From assembly GCA_022925895.1 (NCBI GenBank), contig JAKSYS010000509.1:1-46382 (forward strand): a stretch of DNA of 46,382 nucleotides, written 5' to 3'. Both the position numbers and the translations under genes were made by a program. The notes under the pieces are model-generated. The model searched no databases and was not told the DNA's origin. It was given only the letters and a program-made list of their open reading frames with translations. The stretch is from Fragilaria crotonensis (Eukaryota; Bacillariophyta; Fragilariophyceae; Fragilariales; Fragilariaceae). Positions 28,861-41,900 of this stretch are shown here, one piece after another (position 1 is the first letter of the stretch; each line of letters begins with the position of its first letter).

Positions 28861-31800
28861 ATGGCAGGATGTGACGACTGCAATGATGAGTCGATTGTTT
28901 CGTTGTTTGACTCGGCATGCTTCTCTTTTGGTGACCAGGATGCCATCCAAGTCTACGGGAGTTCCACAAATGGTAACTCCGACGGTGATGGCAGTAACGA
29001 GCCAATCTGTTACAGTTATTTTGAATTGCAAGAATACTCCAAGGATGTGGCAGCCCAATTGTTCCATCGATTCCGACCCTCCTACGTCCTCGTCGATTGT
29101 CTTGGTCATGTCGCTGCCGAAGCGGTTTCCATACTGGCGTGCATGCGCCTTGGAATTGAATTTGTTCCAGTCTCCGCAACTGATGACAGTATCAGTACCG
29201 TAACATCTGTCGACTCGGACCATCCAGGGGAAATGAGAATCGTGGCAATCGTCAAGGAATTACGAAAACAGACCGAGAATCGACAATATCAAAATATCGT
29301 TGCCATTGTTTGCTGTGACGACGATCGAGATCCCATTTTGAGAGTCTTTGCCCAGGCACAAGTCCATCAAATACTCGTTGTCGATAAAGCAGGAAATTTG
29401 CGAGAGCGACTTGCTGTTCGAGAGGATCTTCCACCCATTGTACAATCCAAAGCTGACAATCTATATGTTCTATTCACGTCAGGGACTACATCAACATCCA
29501 GAATTCCAAAAGCTGTTGTGGGATCCCACAAATCGACGCTCCAAAGATTAAAGTGGTTTCGAGATACCTTTCCACCATCACCACGCATCGGTCGTCGTAC
29601 GAAACTCACGTTTGTCGATGGAGTCACGGAGCTTTTAGGAGGGATATTGTTTCCACAACATTCGTTTTCGTCGTCTCATCAAGGTATTGTCGCACTTGAA
29701 CCAGAAGTACTGCAGAATGAAGGAATCGGAGCATTTTTGGCTGCAGGCGTCACACAATTAACATTGCTACCATCACAACTCGCGCAACTATTGTTGCTTC
29801 CCAATGATCGATTCAGTACTCTTGACAGAGTCATCGTGTCGGGAGAACCATGCCCCGCGGCCTTGCTGGGCGAGTTCCGAGAACAGTTACCACATGCCAC
29901 GCTCATTAATCTCTACGGTCAAACCGAAACGACTGGTGATGTGCTGTGTGCTGTCCTCACCGACATGGGGGACGCAGCTGTCGTCAATGGTGTGGTTGCT
30001 GTAGGCAAGCCGATATTGCCCTCGATAACCATCACGTGCCAACATCAAAATGAACTTGTCGTTCAGGGCAATCTTTCCAATGGCTACTTGAATTCCAACA
30101 CACCGATGGATTCCTTTGCCACTGGAGACATTGGATTTTGTCAAAATCACGTTTGGTACATTCAGGGTCGCACGAACGATGCGTGCAAACTGAGTGGGGT
30201 GTGGACGTTTCCCACGGAAATTGAATCAGTGTTTGCAAAATTTTATAACCTGAGTTGTAGTGCCGTGGCAGCAACCATTCTCGATGATCAAATTTATGTA
30301 CTGACAGACCAACCAGTCCCAACGTTTTCCCGAGAACGCATGCGAGATGCGGGATTGCCATGGAACTTGATTCCCAAACAAGTGGTTGTTCACAACAGTA
30401 CCACTCTCCCCAGAGCGCATCCGGTGCGGCCAAGATGGATCGAACTGCCGTCAAGGAATTGTGCAAAACATTATCCAAGGAACATCACGTAGTGGCGAAG
30501 ATATCTTGGAATCACTACTGAGGGATGTTTTACGACTCACACGCAAGGACGAGATTGACATGACAAAGTCATTCGTAGAACTGGGCGGGGATAGTGCATC
30601 AGCCGTAACCTTCCTATACCACCTTCGAAGGAGATTTGACGTGAAAAATCTGCATGCTGTCGACATTCTACGGTGTGAAAGTCTTTGCGAATTGAGAGCT
30701 GCCATTATGGATGGAGTGCCATTACCAAAACGGCAACGACACCTTGACAATGACGATACACGTCTGTCACCTCCCTTTCACCCTCACAAAATCATTCAAT
30801 ACTCGGCCAGGAAACACCAGGCGATTCAGTTTCAGGCATGTGTCGATGCTCCGCCCTTAATTCACTCAGAAGGTAAAATGTTATTTGCGGCGTGCCAGGG
30901 CGGTGTCGTCCAACGGATGAACTTGATCGACTCGAGTTTTGATGGCGTTGCAGCATGCCGTCATTTCAACGGATGGATGATACAAACGGGCCTCATCATC
31001 ACTGCTGCTGGGGATAATGAAATCGAGTCCTTGATTGTTTGTTGTTACAGTCGCAAGAATACGTCCATGGTCACCAGCCTGAGTCTTGACTTGCAACGAA
31101 TTCATTGGCAGCAAACCTTTGACGGTGGACAAATCACATCTACTCCGATCGTCAAAGATGACCAACTTTGGATCAACTTTGGTCATAATGTGGTGCCCAT
31201 CTCCCTTAAAAGTGGCACCAGGTCGGGAATTCAGAGTCTCTTGCCTTTAAGTACAGCGACGCGGCCGATCCTTCACAACGCAATGCTGCTGTATGCGAGT
31301 TGTGAGTATGATACTGGTCTCATGATGGTTGACATGCATGACGGCTCCTGTACTGTTCATTTCTCCGATGTTCTTGGACCAGTGTACAAAAATCCGACCC
31401 AATTATCAGACGGGTCGCTGGTCTTAACAGACTCGTACGGAAGCATCCATCGCGTCAATTTGAATGACAAGACAATAGTTACTCAAAACGTTTCACGGTA
31501 CTACAAGCCACTCACGTGTGCATGCGTCGTTCACGACGGCATGGTTGTGGTGGGGTCGTATGACTCCATGGTGTACGGCTTGAATCCATCGGATTGGACG
31601 ATGCTCTGGCAGTTGGATACCCAGGCCGCCATTTATGCTGCCCCGGTGCGTATCACTGATTCGTACGTGGTGGTTTGCACCACCGCTGGCGACACCATTT
31701 TTGTTGATGTCAACAATGGGAAGCAAATATGGAACGAGCGCATCGGTGGTGGTGTTGGTAGAGCAGGAGCAGGAGAGATTTGGTCCGATCCAGTCAAGCT

Positions 31801-31897
31801 GGATGACACACGAGTTACATTTGGTGCGAGAGATTCCAGATTGCACCTAGTCACAATAGGAAAGACCCCACTGATGGACCACCGCAAGCCGTCGTGA
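28861..31897 (+). CDS. AASDH/ACSF4-type enzyme: adenylation, carrier and PQQ beta-propeller domains
   Basis: The first ATG is at 28861 (MAGCDDCNDESIVSLFD). The adenylation domain has the core motifs: YVLFTSGTTSTSRIPKAVVG (ATP-binding loop), NLYGQTETTGDV, FATGDIGF and YIQGRTNDACKLSG, then LPR..ASGAAKMDRTAVKEL with the conserved Lys. A carrier domain follows (SLLRDVLRL, SFVELGGDSASAVTFLYHLR; the Ser for phosphopantetheine is in GGDSAS). From about 30850 there are repeats like LQRIHWQQTFDGGQITSTPI, GMVVVGSYDSMVYGLNPSDW and QAAIYAAPV: a PQQ-type beta-propeller. This order is that of animal AASDH (beta-alanine/2-aminoadipate-activating type). Two small frame changes near 30415 and 30485 fall in the linker. 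Substrate is not predictable. A hAT-like miniature element ends 65 bp upstream of the ATG. Confidence 0.88.
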
Positions 31898-32263
31898 GCC
31901 AGATTCAGTTCTTCACTTTTCTTTGAAGGTGGGATTCATTGGTCCACAACTACACAAGTTTCCACTTATTGTTGTAACTTTCTTTACGGCAAGATTTGAG
32001 GGTTGCACACGGGGTTGTGCCCTCCAAAAGGACAAGGCGTAGCTTAGAGTAGGTCTAGTTTCTAGTAGTAAAACAAAGAAAGACTCGTCTTCAGGCCCTG
32101 AATTTTGAACGTGAGGAATAGATGTGCTTGGTATGTTGTTTTCTCGACGCGAGTGCAACACCAAATTGCAAACCAAGAATTACTCGCACAACCCCCGGCG
32201 CAGCATGTGGCGACTCATGGCAGCCATTTACAACCTTGTTCACATGCCGGTTCGTGACGCCAC
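31898..32263. other. Convergent 3' gap between AASDH-like and LRR genes
   Basis: 366 bp holding both 3' ends. No gene or repeat; a CTAGTTTCTAGTAG stretch near 32053 is the only local structure. Confidence 0.5.
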
Positions 32264-34438
32264 TCACTTGCACGCATCTATTTCTTGTGCATTCGCATAT
32301 TGCCCTTTGTCGTCCTTTGACATCGTGACCTCCAATCCAAGTGCACATACTTCGGGAGGGATTTGCTGGGACAACGAGGTAATTGCGAAATCTACGACAC
32401 TCAGTTTCGTCAATGAACCCACTTCGCTTGGCACAAACCCAGTCAGCATAAGGTTGTCCGACAAGTCGAGAACAATCAAATCTGTTAACAGGCCAAGCAC
32501 CGTCGGGATGGTCCCAGATAGAATATTCGACCAAAAGGCAAGGTAAGTCAACTTAGTCAATCGCGCCAATTCGGTCGGCAAAGTCCCAGTCAATCCAGCG
32601 TTGAAGTTTATGCTCTCCAAAGCAGTGAGACGTCCGATCTGTGTTGGAAGTATCCCCGACTCCTGCCCAAAAGGTTTGCGTTGTTTGCAACGGAAAGCGA
32701 TGTCAATCCAGTCATGGACACCATGGCGTCCGCCAACCATGTATTGGTAGGGTGGCAACACCCTCTAAGTAAAACCGCATGTTGCTGAGGAGGGCAACCT
32801 CGGATGGAATCGCAATCAGATCCGTCGTAGACAGAACGAACAGAGACAATGTGGTTAATCGGGACAAACGACCAATCTCTGTAGGTAGCGGCCCAGCCAA
32901 CAACGCGCTTCCCAATGTCAGCGATTCTGGAGGGAGGAGGTATGATGAGCTCATACGTGAGATGACGACATGTAGAGTAAAACATTCCCGAGCCAAACAC
33001 TCAACGTACCTAGGGACTTGACATTGCCGATTTCAGATGGGACCGTTCCAGTCAAGTCTGTATCCCATAAGTCGAGCATCGTCACCTTTGTGCACAAGCC
33101 TATTTCGGAAGGAAGTGGTCCCGACCATTTGGTTGTCCGCAGGTCAAGAGTCTCCAAATCCAGCAAACGTCCAATTTCACTCGGCATATTCGTCCCTCCC
33201 AGGGAGTTTCCTGTCAAGCTTAGACTTTGGAGCGAAGTCAGAAGTCCCAGCTGTGTCGGGACATCCCCCACCATGTGGTTGTCGGGCAACGAAAGGGCGA
33301 TGATGACGTCCTTCTTGCCATCCTGGTCTTTAGTGCAGTTGACGCCATGCCATTCACACACCGGAGACGGCTGCAACCAATTCTGGGCACGGTTCCATTT
33401 TTCTCCTCTCAGAGAAAAGTACATGGTTGCGAGTGCAAAGTAGGCGTCGGAATCTTTCATTTCGTCAATATTGTTTGTAGTGGTCCACCGGATCGCCAGG
33501 GCATTTGCAGCGATATGATCAGCAGCACAGTCCTCGTTATCGGCAAGACTCCTAGTCACATCGTAGTCGGGCAGCGATGGATACATTGCCTTTAATTCCT
33601 GGTACTTTATTCGTGCACACTCTGGCACAATGCATCCAGTGTTGGCTGGAATATTGCCGGTGCACTCATCGCCCGAAGAGTTCCCCACTGTCCCTGATTG
33701 GGTGAGTGCCACAACAACTCCAATCACGGCTCCAAGGAGAAGTGAAGCAACAATTGCAACGATCACATAGCAGCGGAATTTCTTGCGCTTGATTTCCGCC
33801 TGGGTAATGGCATACTCATCGATGCCATCATTCGACAGATTGTGCGGCATCTCTTCATCATGGTCAAGCACAGGCTCGATTGCATTTGACCAGCGGGAGT
33901 TTCTGGATTGTTGCTGTGGAATGGGTCCCAAAGGATCCGAAGTAGAACCACCTGGAGAATATCCATCAACGGCGATGCCTCCCAACCTTTGACTGCCACT
34001 GGTAGGATTGGAGCTGATACTACGACGACTCCCATTGCTACAGTCATTGTTGTAATTAAAGGAATCGAGCTTCCTTTGGAGTCGAATATCAGCTGAAGGA
34101 GATAGCAACAGGGCAGGAGAATGCCCCATGGCTGCCACTATGTCTTGCTTCTCCCTTCGAAATCCGGCTCCCTGCACCAGGATTGAATTTCGAATGGCAG
34201 CCTTTTCATCAAGATATCCGTTCGTCTTGTCTTGGTTGGTTTTATTTGTGTCGTTCTTTTGGGACGAGGAGGAACCAGCAGTAGCAGCAGTGGCGTTGCT
34301 GTGTCGCGTCTTGCTTCTCCTGCTTTGCCTGGGGCTACAATGATGCTCATATTCTTCTTCTAGCGTTTCAGTCGTCACAGCAGACCCTTTCGGCGAATAC
34401 GATATTGACGTGGGTATCATCATGTTGCGTTCCTTCAT
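32264..34438 (-). CDS. Membrane leucine-rich-repeat receptor-like protein (one intron)
   Basis: A longer frame starts at TTG; the first ATG is at 34436-34438 (MKERNMMIPTSISYSPKG). Residues 1-230 are disordered, Ser/Asn/Lys-rich and probably cytoplasmic. One membrane segment follows (CYVIVAIVASLLLGAVIGVV), preceded by KRKKFR. The outside part starts with a Cys-containing linker, then NWLQPSPVCEWHGVNC, the usual LRR N-cap, and about 10 plant-type LRRs (LPSEIGLCTKVTMLDLWDTD, TGTLPTELARLTKLTYLAF). An 83-nt intron (32927-33009, GTACGT..CCTCCAG) splices VKSL to ESLTLGSALLAG in frame. Two later changes near 32740 and 32680 lack splice sites and look like indels; LADAMVSMTGLTSLSVANN lies between them. 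No kinase domain, as usual in diatoms. Likely a surface recognition protein; ligand unknown. Confidence 0.85.
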
Positions 34439-35617
34439 TGTTGAATTTACTTTGATGAACAGTGTAGTGTGGATATACAAAAATGGGGCAACTCAGGCAT
34501 TTGACAACAATAATGCGAATGCACGTTTTGTGATTCCTGGCATGACCATGTTTTAATGATCTTATTGTGACTCAAAAACGCGACAACAGTTATGCGATGA
34601 CCAACGGGAAGGCTGCCGTGGGTTGGTCCTGAAGGCATCGGATGGAGAGGGCAATAACCAAACATCAGGGGCATATATTTGACGCAGAGACATATTTATG
34701 CAAACTGCTGACATCTTTCGAATGATCATAGTGTTCGATCCACGATTAGATTTTTATAAGTTTCTTGGTATTACAATCAAGGACAGGGACCTGAAAATGT
34801 CATTGTCCCATAGAGTATCGGAATCAAGAACTCTCGCATAAAGATGGTCAAGATACTCATATTGTCGTTAGCGTGTAATCAGACAATGACGTATGAAAAT
34901 CGAAGTTCGGGTCATCAAGAGTCGTCGCTCCTCAACTTGTAGGTGAAATGTCCTACGTATGTATCATACCTCACGAATTACAGAAGTACACTCGTGACTC
35001 GTGACAGCATTGAGTGTTTTAATGACATTGCTGAATTGACGTTTGTCTATGCATGTCCCTTGCGTCGTAATAGTATGCAAATGGTGCTCCCTTACCATCG
35101 TACCAGGGACTTGCTGCAAGGCATTGGAACAACAGTTGAACCGGATGTCGCTGGATCACTCTAAATAATTTAAGCCGGTACTAAGGTTGGTATGTACAAG
35201 TATGCCAGTACCCTATTTCATGAAACAACGGGAAAGCAGCCGTGTACGGCATGGTACATTCACGAAATTTGAAGTAACGAAATAACCCAATGCTGTTGGG
35301 CTATGCTAAAGCATGAGTGACTCGTCGCTTGAAGATATTAGGGACTGAATGTCTGAACACTTTAAACTCGAAAATGTACAGTACATAACAGTAATCTGCC
35401 TCTTTTTGATGTCATACAGTACATGAAGGATAAGCGAAAGATTACTCACAAGTTTCTATCGTATAGTCTGACGCATGCTGCATGTATCGACAGAAATCGT
35501 TTACCACGCAATGCGATTAGTGATTGAGCGGCCTTTTGTGTTAAAGGGTTCTAGGTACTACCGCACTAAATTGGTATGGGGTGTTGAAGGAGGACACAAG
35601 ATATGATAGCGCTTGAT
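34439..35617. other. Intergenic between LRR and CoA-transferase genes
   Basis: About 1.2 kb with only short frames. It includes the LRR 5' flank and the CoA-transferase 3' flank. No repeat or RNA gene is recognised. Confidence 0.45.
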
Positions 35618-37203
35618 TTACTCATCCGTTACATCATCCATTAATGGGATAGGTTCCGGTACAACCTTGAAATCACATCCGGTCGCATCTCGGACCTGCT
35701 GAACTGTGTACCCCGGAGCTATTTCGACCAAAGTTAAACCGGTACCACCTGCCTTGTCCACGTCAAAGACAGCCATGTCTGTAATGATACGATCTACCAC
35801 CTTATGTCCAGTCAACGGTAGCAGACATTCTTGCAAGATTTTCGGCGATCCATGCTTGTCAGTGTGGTCCATGGTCACGACGACTCTGCTCCGGGGAGCA
35901 CCAACCAAATCCATGGCACCGCCCATGCCCTTGACCATTTTCCCAGGAACAATCCAGTTGGCCAAGTCGCCAGAGGCTGAGCACTGGAGACCGCCCAAAA
36001 TAGTCAAATCTATGTGACCTCCACGAATCATGTTGAACGAATCAGATGACGAGAAGGTAGATGCTCCAGGTATTGCCGTGATTGTTTCCTTGCCAGCGTT
36101 GATGTAATCCGCATCTGCTTCGGCTTCTGTTCCAGGGTACGGTCCAATGCCTAAAAGCCCATTTTCCGCTTGCAATTCAATCTTCACTCCCTCGGGAATG
36201 TAATTGGAAGCCATCGTCGGCATTCCAATACCTAAGTTAACGTACATGCCATCTTTGAACTCCTTGGCCGTTCGTCGCATGATGCGACCGCGACCTCCCT
36301 TAACAACGCCACCTTTCGTTGAATCCCCCACTCGCAATCTTTCAATATGCTTTTCATTGACGTCAGCAGCAATCACCATAGTGACATAGATACCCGGCAG
36401 GTGAACTTCATTGGGGTCCAATTCTCCAGCCTCCACAATGTGTTCGACTTCGGCAATCGTAACTTTGGCAGCCATGGCCGCATCGGGGTTTGCATTTCGC
36501 GCCGTCCCCCGAAAGACCAAATTCCCTCTCGTATCTGCCTTGTGTGCCTTGACCAGTGCCACATCGGCCGGGAGAGCATGTTCCAGAACGTACTCGATTC
36601 CTCCGAACGTTCTGGTTTCCTTGGGTTCGCTGTGGACCGCCACCTCTCTCGATCCGTCCGATTTGAATTGAATGGGAATGCCACCATTGGCATAAATCGT
36701 CCCGGCTCCAGTGGGGGTGTAAAAGGCGGGAATGCCTGCTCCAGCCGAAAAGAGACGCTGCGCCAGCGTCCCCTGTGGGGTCAATTCGACCTGGATGGTG
36801 CCGGAAAAGAAGGCATGTTCTAGGATTGGATTTTCTCCACGTAGGAGCTGATGAGACGTTTTACCTTGCCATCTTCAATGAGCTTTCCCAATCCATGTCC
36901 TGGAACACCTCCGGTCAAGGTGGCAATGGTCAAGTCCGACACCGAGTCGTCATTGCAAAGTTCGTCCAACAGAGTTTCAGGTTTTCCTCCCAGACCGAAA
37001 CCGCCGACGGCAATGGTGATGCCTTTGAGGGACGGAAGTTTGGCAAGTGCTTCTTTGGCCGAACTGACGACTTTGGAGTGACTGGGTGTTGATGTCGATG
37101 TGGAGAAGCAGTGCACTGCCACGATACGATTGACACTTAAATTCCAATCGCAATGACGAAGTAGGAGGCGCTGATGCCGAGTGGCGATTTGTAGTAAAGT
37201 CAT
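35618..37203 (-). CDS. Succinyl-CoA:3-ketoacid CoA-transferase, mitochondrial (one frameshift)
   Basis: Moves CoA from succinyl-CoA to acetoacetate, the entry step of ketone-body use in the mitochondrial matrix. A longer frame starts at TTG; the first ATG is at 37201-37203 ([20 protein letters not shown]), followed by an Arg-rich, acid-free presequence. The alpha part has [20 protein letters not shown] and [20 protein letters not shown]; the middle has [26 protein letters not shown]. The beta part has [17 protein letters not shown] and [15 protein letters not shown], where the Glu is the catalytic residue, then a C-terminus ending MDDVTDE at TAA 35618-35620. Total about 528 residues, normal for the fused family form. 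One G is missing near 36826 (GTGGAGAA where GTGGGAGAA would read [15 protein letters not shown]), the only break. It is a likely sequencing error. Confidence 0.93.
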
Positions 37204-38410
37204 GCTTGCAGGAGGAAGCAATGAACAATATGCGAAGTGTACTAGGATCGCCTTTTACTTGCAATAATTATAATGGTTGTCCAACTCGGACGAAACCAAT
37301 GGATTGGTGATTGGGTGGTTGATGAAAGGGAACAACTTGCAGTGAACGAGAGCGATTTGAAGAAGGAAAATAATGACTTGCATATTCGGAGTCAAACTCT
37401 GAGTCCGAGTAGAATTTCTACCTGGTATCAGGTACTCTAAGAGCGTACCATGGACGCCTGTAGTACGATCAACGTAGAAATGGATCTGTGGACTTGAGTC
37501 GATGACGTATGCTACCTCCACTACTACTAGCGTACTGTACTCTACTACTAGCTCGTAGAGCGCCCATACGATAGACTTTTAGCAAATGTTTACCATACCG
37601 GTATTTTGTACTCCAAGTACTACGGTAAGGAGCCATGTCCCGACAGCAATTAGAAATTGTCATCGCGTTGGAAGCAAGCGTTCCACAATGAGATTGCATG
37701 CCCTTGTGTGCACCCTTTCCACTCTGTTTAAGCTACCCAACCCAAATGATTTACCTTTTACATATTCTCGCTCTGTCAACTATCAAAGAACTGAATGGGT
37801 TGGGTACTCAATTGTCGTGTCGGCTGACCAGGCAGCATGATGCATTTTACACCATTATACTGACAAACAGGGCTGCAATGTTGAGTTGTTTCGATCCAAC
37901 GTGTGTACCCAGATTGATGAATTTGATGCCCAAAAATTCAATGCAGCCAAAGCAAAATCATGCAAGTTCATTTGGAGCTGTGATGTTGAGATTTGATGGA
38001 TATAATAACACCGGCCACTGGCAGCATGCTGTTCAAAAAGATAACAGCACCATAGTATGCAGATCATCTTCACCAGCCAAGATTCGAAGCTAAGAGTGCT
38101 TGAAGAAGCACCAAAATATGTTGTTAATTCCTTCCAACAAACACAGCAGTGCTGTTGTTTTGGCCTGACAGCCCTACTAAGGCCCACCAGGATATCAAGA
38201 ACTGACAAGTACTGGGAGAAGTGCTAATACCAGGATGAGGAGAAGAAGTTCCTCAGCAGGACCTGCTGGCCATGAAGATACTAGCTACACCAGAGTATGA
38301 AAATGCAAGGGAGGCATTTGAGCAAAGAATCTGAGTGTTACAATCTGCCAATGAGAGCAAAGATGGGTGGAGAAATGTCATTATCTGAAAACACCATGTC
38401 AACAATTGTT
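37204..38410. other. Intergenic; decayed, unrecognised sequence
   Basis: It contains an ATTCGGAGTCAAACTCTGAGTCCGAGTAGAAT inverted-repeat area (37383-37414). Stop-free stretches near 37850-38210 on both strands are not assignable to a family; they may be relics of an older element. No RNA gene is seen. Confidence 0.45.
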
Positions 38411-38942
38411 CATCAGAAGGTGGGTTTTTGTATCACTGACAATATATGTTAACTATTTGTTTAGAAATTGTAATATGTTGCTTGAAGTCACGTATATGTT
38501 ATCACTATTTGTATGTATTTAGTCATTCTATACTGCGACATTTCTCAGAGTCATATACTGTGGCAAAATATATTTATATTAAACCAATGTGTGTTACCTA
38601 GTAGCATCTATGCGTATAACTTACCTTAACAGTTGCAAATGTAACAATGTTTCTCTAAACATTTTTACTTTATACTGAATACATGTGGTAAGAGTATCGC
38701 ATGTGGCTCATTAAATTGTTTGTTCTGAACAGACTCTAGATATTCATCGCCATATACATTTAAGCCATGTTTTACGACCATCCATTGTTTGGTATTGGTT
38801 TGCGAAATTTTCAATCTTTTGGTTTTGGGGAGACGAGCATTTTATGAACCAACCATTTCTTGTCTCCTTCCAAATATACGCTTACGCATGAACAAAATTG
38901 TGATATTTTGTCTTAACTCCACACACACTCTCATCCAACAAG

Positions 38943-41900
38943 ATGGTAACACCTGATCATTGTACGGTTTGCAACAAGAGTTTCAAGAGACTTTGCACCA
39001 CCTTAATCAGAGTTTGGCATGTAAATCTCATTACATGGCAAGTGACAAAGCAGCAACAACAGTGCCCTCCATTGTATCAAACATCGGCCACGTGAAAACC
39101 GGTAATTTGTTGCAAGGTGGTACTTCTCGCACTTTCCGTCAAATTTGAGTTCTCCTTTGTCCGATGGATTGCTTCCAGTATTGGAGAGTGGGGAATTGCT
39201 GGAAAGGCCGGCGATGAGCTGCGTGTTGAAGATGTCAACGAAGTCGATGACTACATTATGTTTGACGACGACGGTATTCCCGAGCAAGGCGATGCTGGCG
39301 ATCAAGACATTTCAGAAACTGAATCAGAGGAAGGTCCTGATCTCAGCGTTTTGGATTTGTACTTAAAACTGTTCAAGCTGCGAGCAAACCCGCTCGGTCT
39401 TGCGCGTTTTCTCGGGAGGAAAGAGTCCAAATTGAGTTGTTGCAGCTTCTTAGGGATCTGAAGTGTCCTCTCAAAGCATTCACCCTAGTACTTAAGTGGG
39501 CTGCTAAATCAAACGGGAGCGGCCATTCATTCCGTGAGGATTTCAACCAACTCGTGAGAAGGTGATCGCAAATTTATTTGAAAGGTACAACATGAAAGGA
39601 TTAATCCCGAAAGAGAAGAAATTGTACCTGCCTTATACACAGAGGACCGTCTCGTTGATATTCTTTGACGCCAGTGAAGTATTCGCATCGCTACTCTCAT
39701 GTCCCACGCTCAATCAAGATGGGAATTATTTCTTCGACAAAGCAAAGGATCCATTTGTTGCACCAGAAACATCATCCCACGTGGGTGACATCCACACAGG
39801 CCGTTGCTACAGAAAGACATACGATGCCCTGATTAAGAAGCCTGATGTCGACATGCTCCTCCCCTGTATCATGGCAATGGACAAGACATACATCGACATG
39901 GCAGGCAGACTCCAGATGGAGCCAATAACAATCTCTCATGGTCTTCTGAACCACTCAATACGTCGGCTCCCAATTGCCATGCGAATCCTTGGATACATCA
40001 ATCACAGCACCCCCGCCCATCTCCCTTCAGATTCCGAAATAGATGCCGAGTTCAATGCACCCGCTGACTTGCCAAAGGGGACCGCCCGTGTTGAAGACCC
40101 GCTTCGGTGCCCCAAAGACGTAAGTTGGTCAACGTTAATCCTGAACGAGACACACATGCAGATCCAGTTCATCCTAGAGGAATCCGGTTTTTTGAGATTA
40201 CAGAATCATGGTTTCCGATGGGATCTTAGCTACAATGGAAAGATCCACCCCGTCGTGTTCCACCCGTATGTACCCTTCATCATCGGTGACACAGAGGGGC
40301 ACGACCGTCTTTGTGGTCACTACACCGCCCGATTTTCACAGATACAACAGCTTTGTCGCATCTGCGAATGTCCCACATACTTGAGTGGTTATTCCAAGTC
40401 CAACTTTCGCCACCGTGTTCCCAAAAAAAATCGACGCTCTTGTGAGTAAGGGCCACACCGTTGAGCTCCAGTTGCTGTCCCAGAACTATCTTAAGAATGG
40501 ATTCGCTGAGGTTAGGTTTGGTCTCCACAATCAGCGCGGAATATTTGGAGCCTGCCCAGGCGAAATGCTCCATTTGATTTCCCTTGGTTGGTTTAAATAT
40601 TGCCTGCAGGCCTTCTCAGCCCAAGCTGGTCCCAATTCAAACGCATTGAAACAATACGATGTGCTGTGCGCTAAGTTGGGCAGATCATTGTCCAGACAGA
40701 GCGATCGCGACATCCCCGAACAAACTTCCCAAGGGGTTTCATCAGGATCCAATCTGATGGGGCACGAGATGACAGGGTGTCTTTTAGTCACATTATTTGC
40801 ACTGCACACCACCTACTTCCGAGGCATCTTCGAGGTTGGGAAAAAGGTAGCTGTAGTAGGGGATGACCAGAGGTTTCGTTATGAAAACCACATTCAAGAT
40901 TGGATAGAGTTGTTACATCTCTCCTGGTGTGGCACCAATGGATGAAACAACCGATGATGTCAAAGAGATGGTCAAGCGTTCGCACACCTGCTTGCAGTGG
41001 CTGATGCGTGTTGTCGCCGAAGTGGCGCCCCGTCCAGGAGCAATGGGAAACAATACGATCAAGACGCACTTGGTACTGCATCTGTGCGAAGACATCCTTG
41101 ACCACGGTGTTCCCGACAACGTGAACAGCGCCTACGCTGAGTCAGCTCACATCCCACTCGCGAAGGCGACATCCCGAAACACACAGAAGCGAGCCATATC
41201 CTTCACAAAACAAGCAGCCAATCGCTATACTGAAAATTTAGTCATTTCACTCGCTTCTACAGACGTAGAGAATGACGTCAAACGCAACGTCGACAGCAGT
41301 GCAGCTGACGTTGACACCTTTCTCCGATGGTAAGGGTGGTCGTCGTTTACCTTGCATGGGAGGAAGGCAATGAACGCCACGTTTCGCTGGACTCGCCCGC
41401 TCCGGAGACAACTTGAGATGGCCCATCTTTCGCACCGAGTAACGGCCTTTCTGAGTCGACATTGCCTGCCCAAAATGCCAAAGGGAGAGCTCCCATGCTT
41501 CACGTCCTTCAACGACGAGGACGGCAACAATTACCGCGCCCATCCTTGCTACGACGGCAAGGCATGGAACGATTACGCGATGATCGAGTGGGAAGGGTAC
41601 CCACAACCCGAACCGGTGTTCATCCACACGTTCGTTGACCTCCGCGGGCTTCCGAAAGGAGACTCCATTGACATCAACTCGAATGGACAGACAAAATTGA
41701 CAGCCGGGTTGTACGCCGTCGCCCACTCCTTCAATCCAGTTGACGAAGGTGACCTCAACACACCGAACACCCTCATAGGTCATTATACCCCACATTTCCA
41801 TTCCTTTAACGACAGACATCCAACCCTCTTCCTGGTGGATGTTGAGTCCATAAGGTCACCGGTACTAGGTATTCCGGATGTTCAATTTGGAGTAAACCTC

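Noticed and set aside
36800-36850. Programmed frameshift in the CoA-transferase
   Set aside because: No slippery heptamer or following structure is evident, and a single missing G gives the family consensus exactly; error is simpler.
37855-38208. 117-codon minus-strand frame
   Set aside because: No family resemblance, no ATG with good context, and a competing plus-strand frame across the same DNA; left as unrecognised relic sequence.
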